Part shown: in pieces, positions 62,801 to 64,000 of the stretch
Layout: every line of letters begins with the position of its first letter
How positions within the stretch are numbered: the first letter of the stretch is position 1
NCBI GenBank assembly: GCA_035041965.1
Contig: JAPYMA010001464.1
Location: 1-64,000, forward strand
Source of the DNA: Anisakis pegreffii
Lineage: Eukaryota > Nematoda > Chromadorea > Rhabditida > Anisakidae
Direction of reading: 5' to 3'
Length of the DNA stretch: 64,000 bases
Translations under genes and position numbers: made by a program
Notes under the pieces: model-generated
Told to the model about the DNA's origin: nothing
Databases searched by the model: none
What the model saw: the letters and a program-made list of their open reading frames with translations, nothing else

Positions 62801-64000
62801 TATCACAATTGAAATTATTCTTACTCACATTATTCCCGGTGACATTTTCAATGTTATTTTCGCAAGCAAAACGCTGAGTTAAGATTGCTTCTAATCTCAT
62901 TGTTTTTGCTGATGTCACATCACTATCAATAACAAAACGACGACTTATGATGAACTTGAAAATTGCGCACATCATTTGAAGAGCAAATGCGTATGAGGAT
63001 TATTAAATGCTAAGACTACTGAGAAAGGACTGATTAAAACGATGCAAATTCTTCTGGCTTAGTCTTGAAAAATGAATGTAAGGAAGGAAGCAAGGAAGGA
63101 AAGAAGGAAGAAACTGAAGAACCGAAACATTTCAGCAAGTTTGGCCTAATAATCCGAAGCTGAATTGAACTGAATAGGATAGAAAAAGTGAATGAAGGAA
63201 AGGAAAATGTGAACAATCTCTGAAAGCACTGCTGAACGACCATTCACCGTTTATAATTCTTCGTTGCCAGCACATTCCGTCGATGGTTTCGTTTCATAGA
63301 GAGCAGACGCACAGTAAAGCTTGATTAAATTAATCAGTCACATAGAATATTTGTCTGTTAGTTTTTGCAAGTGATGAGATTTTAGCAAAGAATCACATAG
63401 ATAGTACATTTTCATGAGCAATTCATTATCAGTGGAAATTGAGAGGCTGAACGCTGATCCTGGAAAGGACAAAAATTCGTAGCCCAATTGAATGGATGTT
63501 CTGTGATGAATGAAGATGAAGTTGTGGGTAGGAGATGCGATGTGAGCGAGTGAAAGCCCAAGTGAGAGTTGATTCATTCTGAAATTGTGCACAGTTTCGC
63601 TAATTATTAACTGTGCTTATGATTTTTCCGCTAATTAGTTAACGATTGCGTCAAATTTGAAATTCGCGACAAGTTAAAAAAATGATTGTTGCTGATAAAT
63701 GTATCAGCTAGTGAGAGTTTCAATTGAATCTTGATACATCAATCGAATTAACTTTCATTTATTCTCGCCAAACCGCGTTTATTTGTTCAACTTACATAGA
63801 CAACCGAAAAATGATAGGTGAAATTGAAACGATGCATCATGCCCGAGAATCTAATAAGTTCCATTCACTCGCAACTGATCGCCCTCAGTTAGCAGTGCAA
63901 ACAAATATTTGCTAACATTCGATATCAGCAACAAAACGTCAACCCACCAAAAAAAACGCTGTTAACAATTTGAACGATTGAATTACGAGAGACTAAACTC
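59871..64000. other. Intergenic, 4.1 kb, no gene seen
   Basis: AT-rich; only a (GGAA)n-like purine tract at about 63080-63112 stands out. Open frames are short and show no recognisable content. Confidence 0.45.

Noticed and set aside
1..64000. tRNA genes and CRISPR arrays
   Set aside because: A visual scan for T-loop GGTTCRANNCC-like motifs and for direct repeats with unique spacers gave nothing supportable; a tRNA scan could still find one.

Overview
The window looks like a piece of a nematode nuclear genome. It carries a cuticle collagen with the nematode layout (N-terminal membrane anchor, Gly-X-Y blocks between cysteine clusters), an FMRFamide-like neuropeptide precursor with a KSAFVRFG-KR peptide, AT-rich introns with TTTCAG-type acceptors, and start codons sitting directly behind acceptor-like sites, as expected for trans-splicing. 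Genes are sparse and separated by several kb of AT-rich DNA full of degraded mobile elements. The species cannot be named from this window.

Left end (1-2.7 kb): the last three exons of a B-type nuclear lamin on the + strand, ending in a CaaX box. From 3.5 to 16.4 kb lies a repeat-rich block: Bel/Pao-type LTR-retrotransposon pieces on the - strand embedded in a 74-bp minisatellite, a second protease-region remnant, GC-rich 125-143-bp repeats, a decayed Maverick/Polinton-like element (packaging-ATPase-like and integrase-like remnants), a 328-bp fold-back MITE with an 8-bp target duplication, a two-copy tandem repeat of about 975 bp, and a GC-rich inverted-repeat element.

Middle (17.2-34.2 kb), all on the - strand: a seven-exon coiled-coil plus beta-propeller protein, an flp-17-type neuropeptide precursor with an unidentified terminal exon just upstream of it, replication factor C subunit 3 (eight exons), and the COPII GTPase SAR1 (six exons). 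A 68-bp near-exact copy of an rfc-3 exon edge lies 2 kb away.

Right of this come the cuticle collagen (37.1-38.9 kb, +, five exons) and a six-exon rhodopsin-family receptor of the neuropeptide Y/FLP-receptor type (40.1-44.1 kb, -). From 44.1 to 64 kb I see almost no certain gene: possible small membrane proteins near 50.7 and 51.9 kb, a possible terminal exon at 46.0 kb, two 3' ends of one non-LTR retrotransposon family, two copies of a 0.6-kb dispersed repeat (one at 35.7 kb), a 1,227-bp hAT-like element with a perfect 8-bp target duplication, and minisatellites.

The genes are a mix of housekeeping (lamin, RFC3, SAR1) and nematode-specific or neural genes (collagen, FLP, receptor). No shared pathway links them. 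Exon models were built by eye from splice sites, phase continuity and family conservation; lamin, RFC3, SAR1, collagen and the receptor join in phase at every junction.
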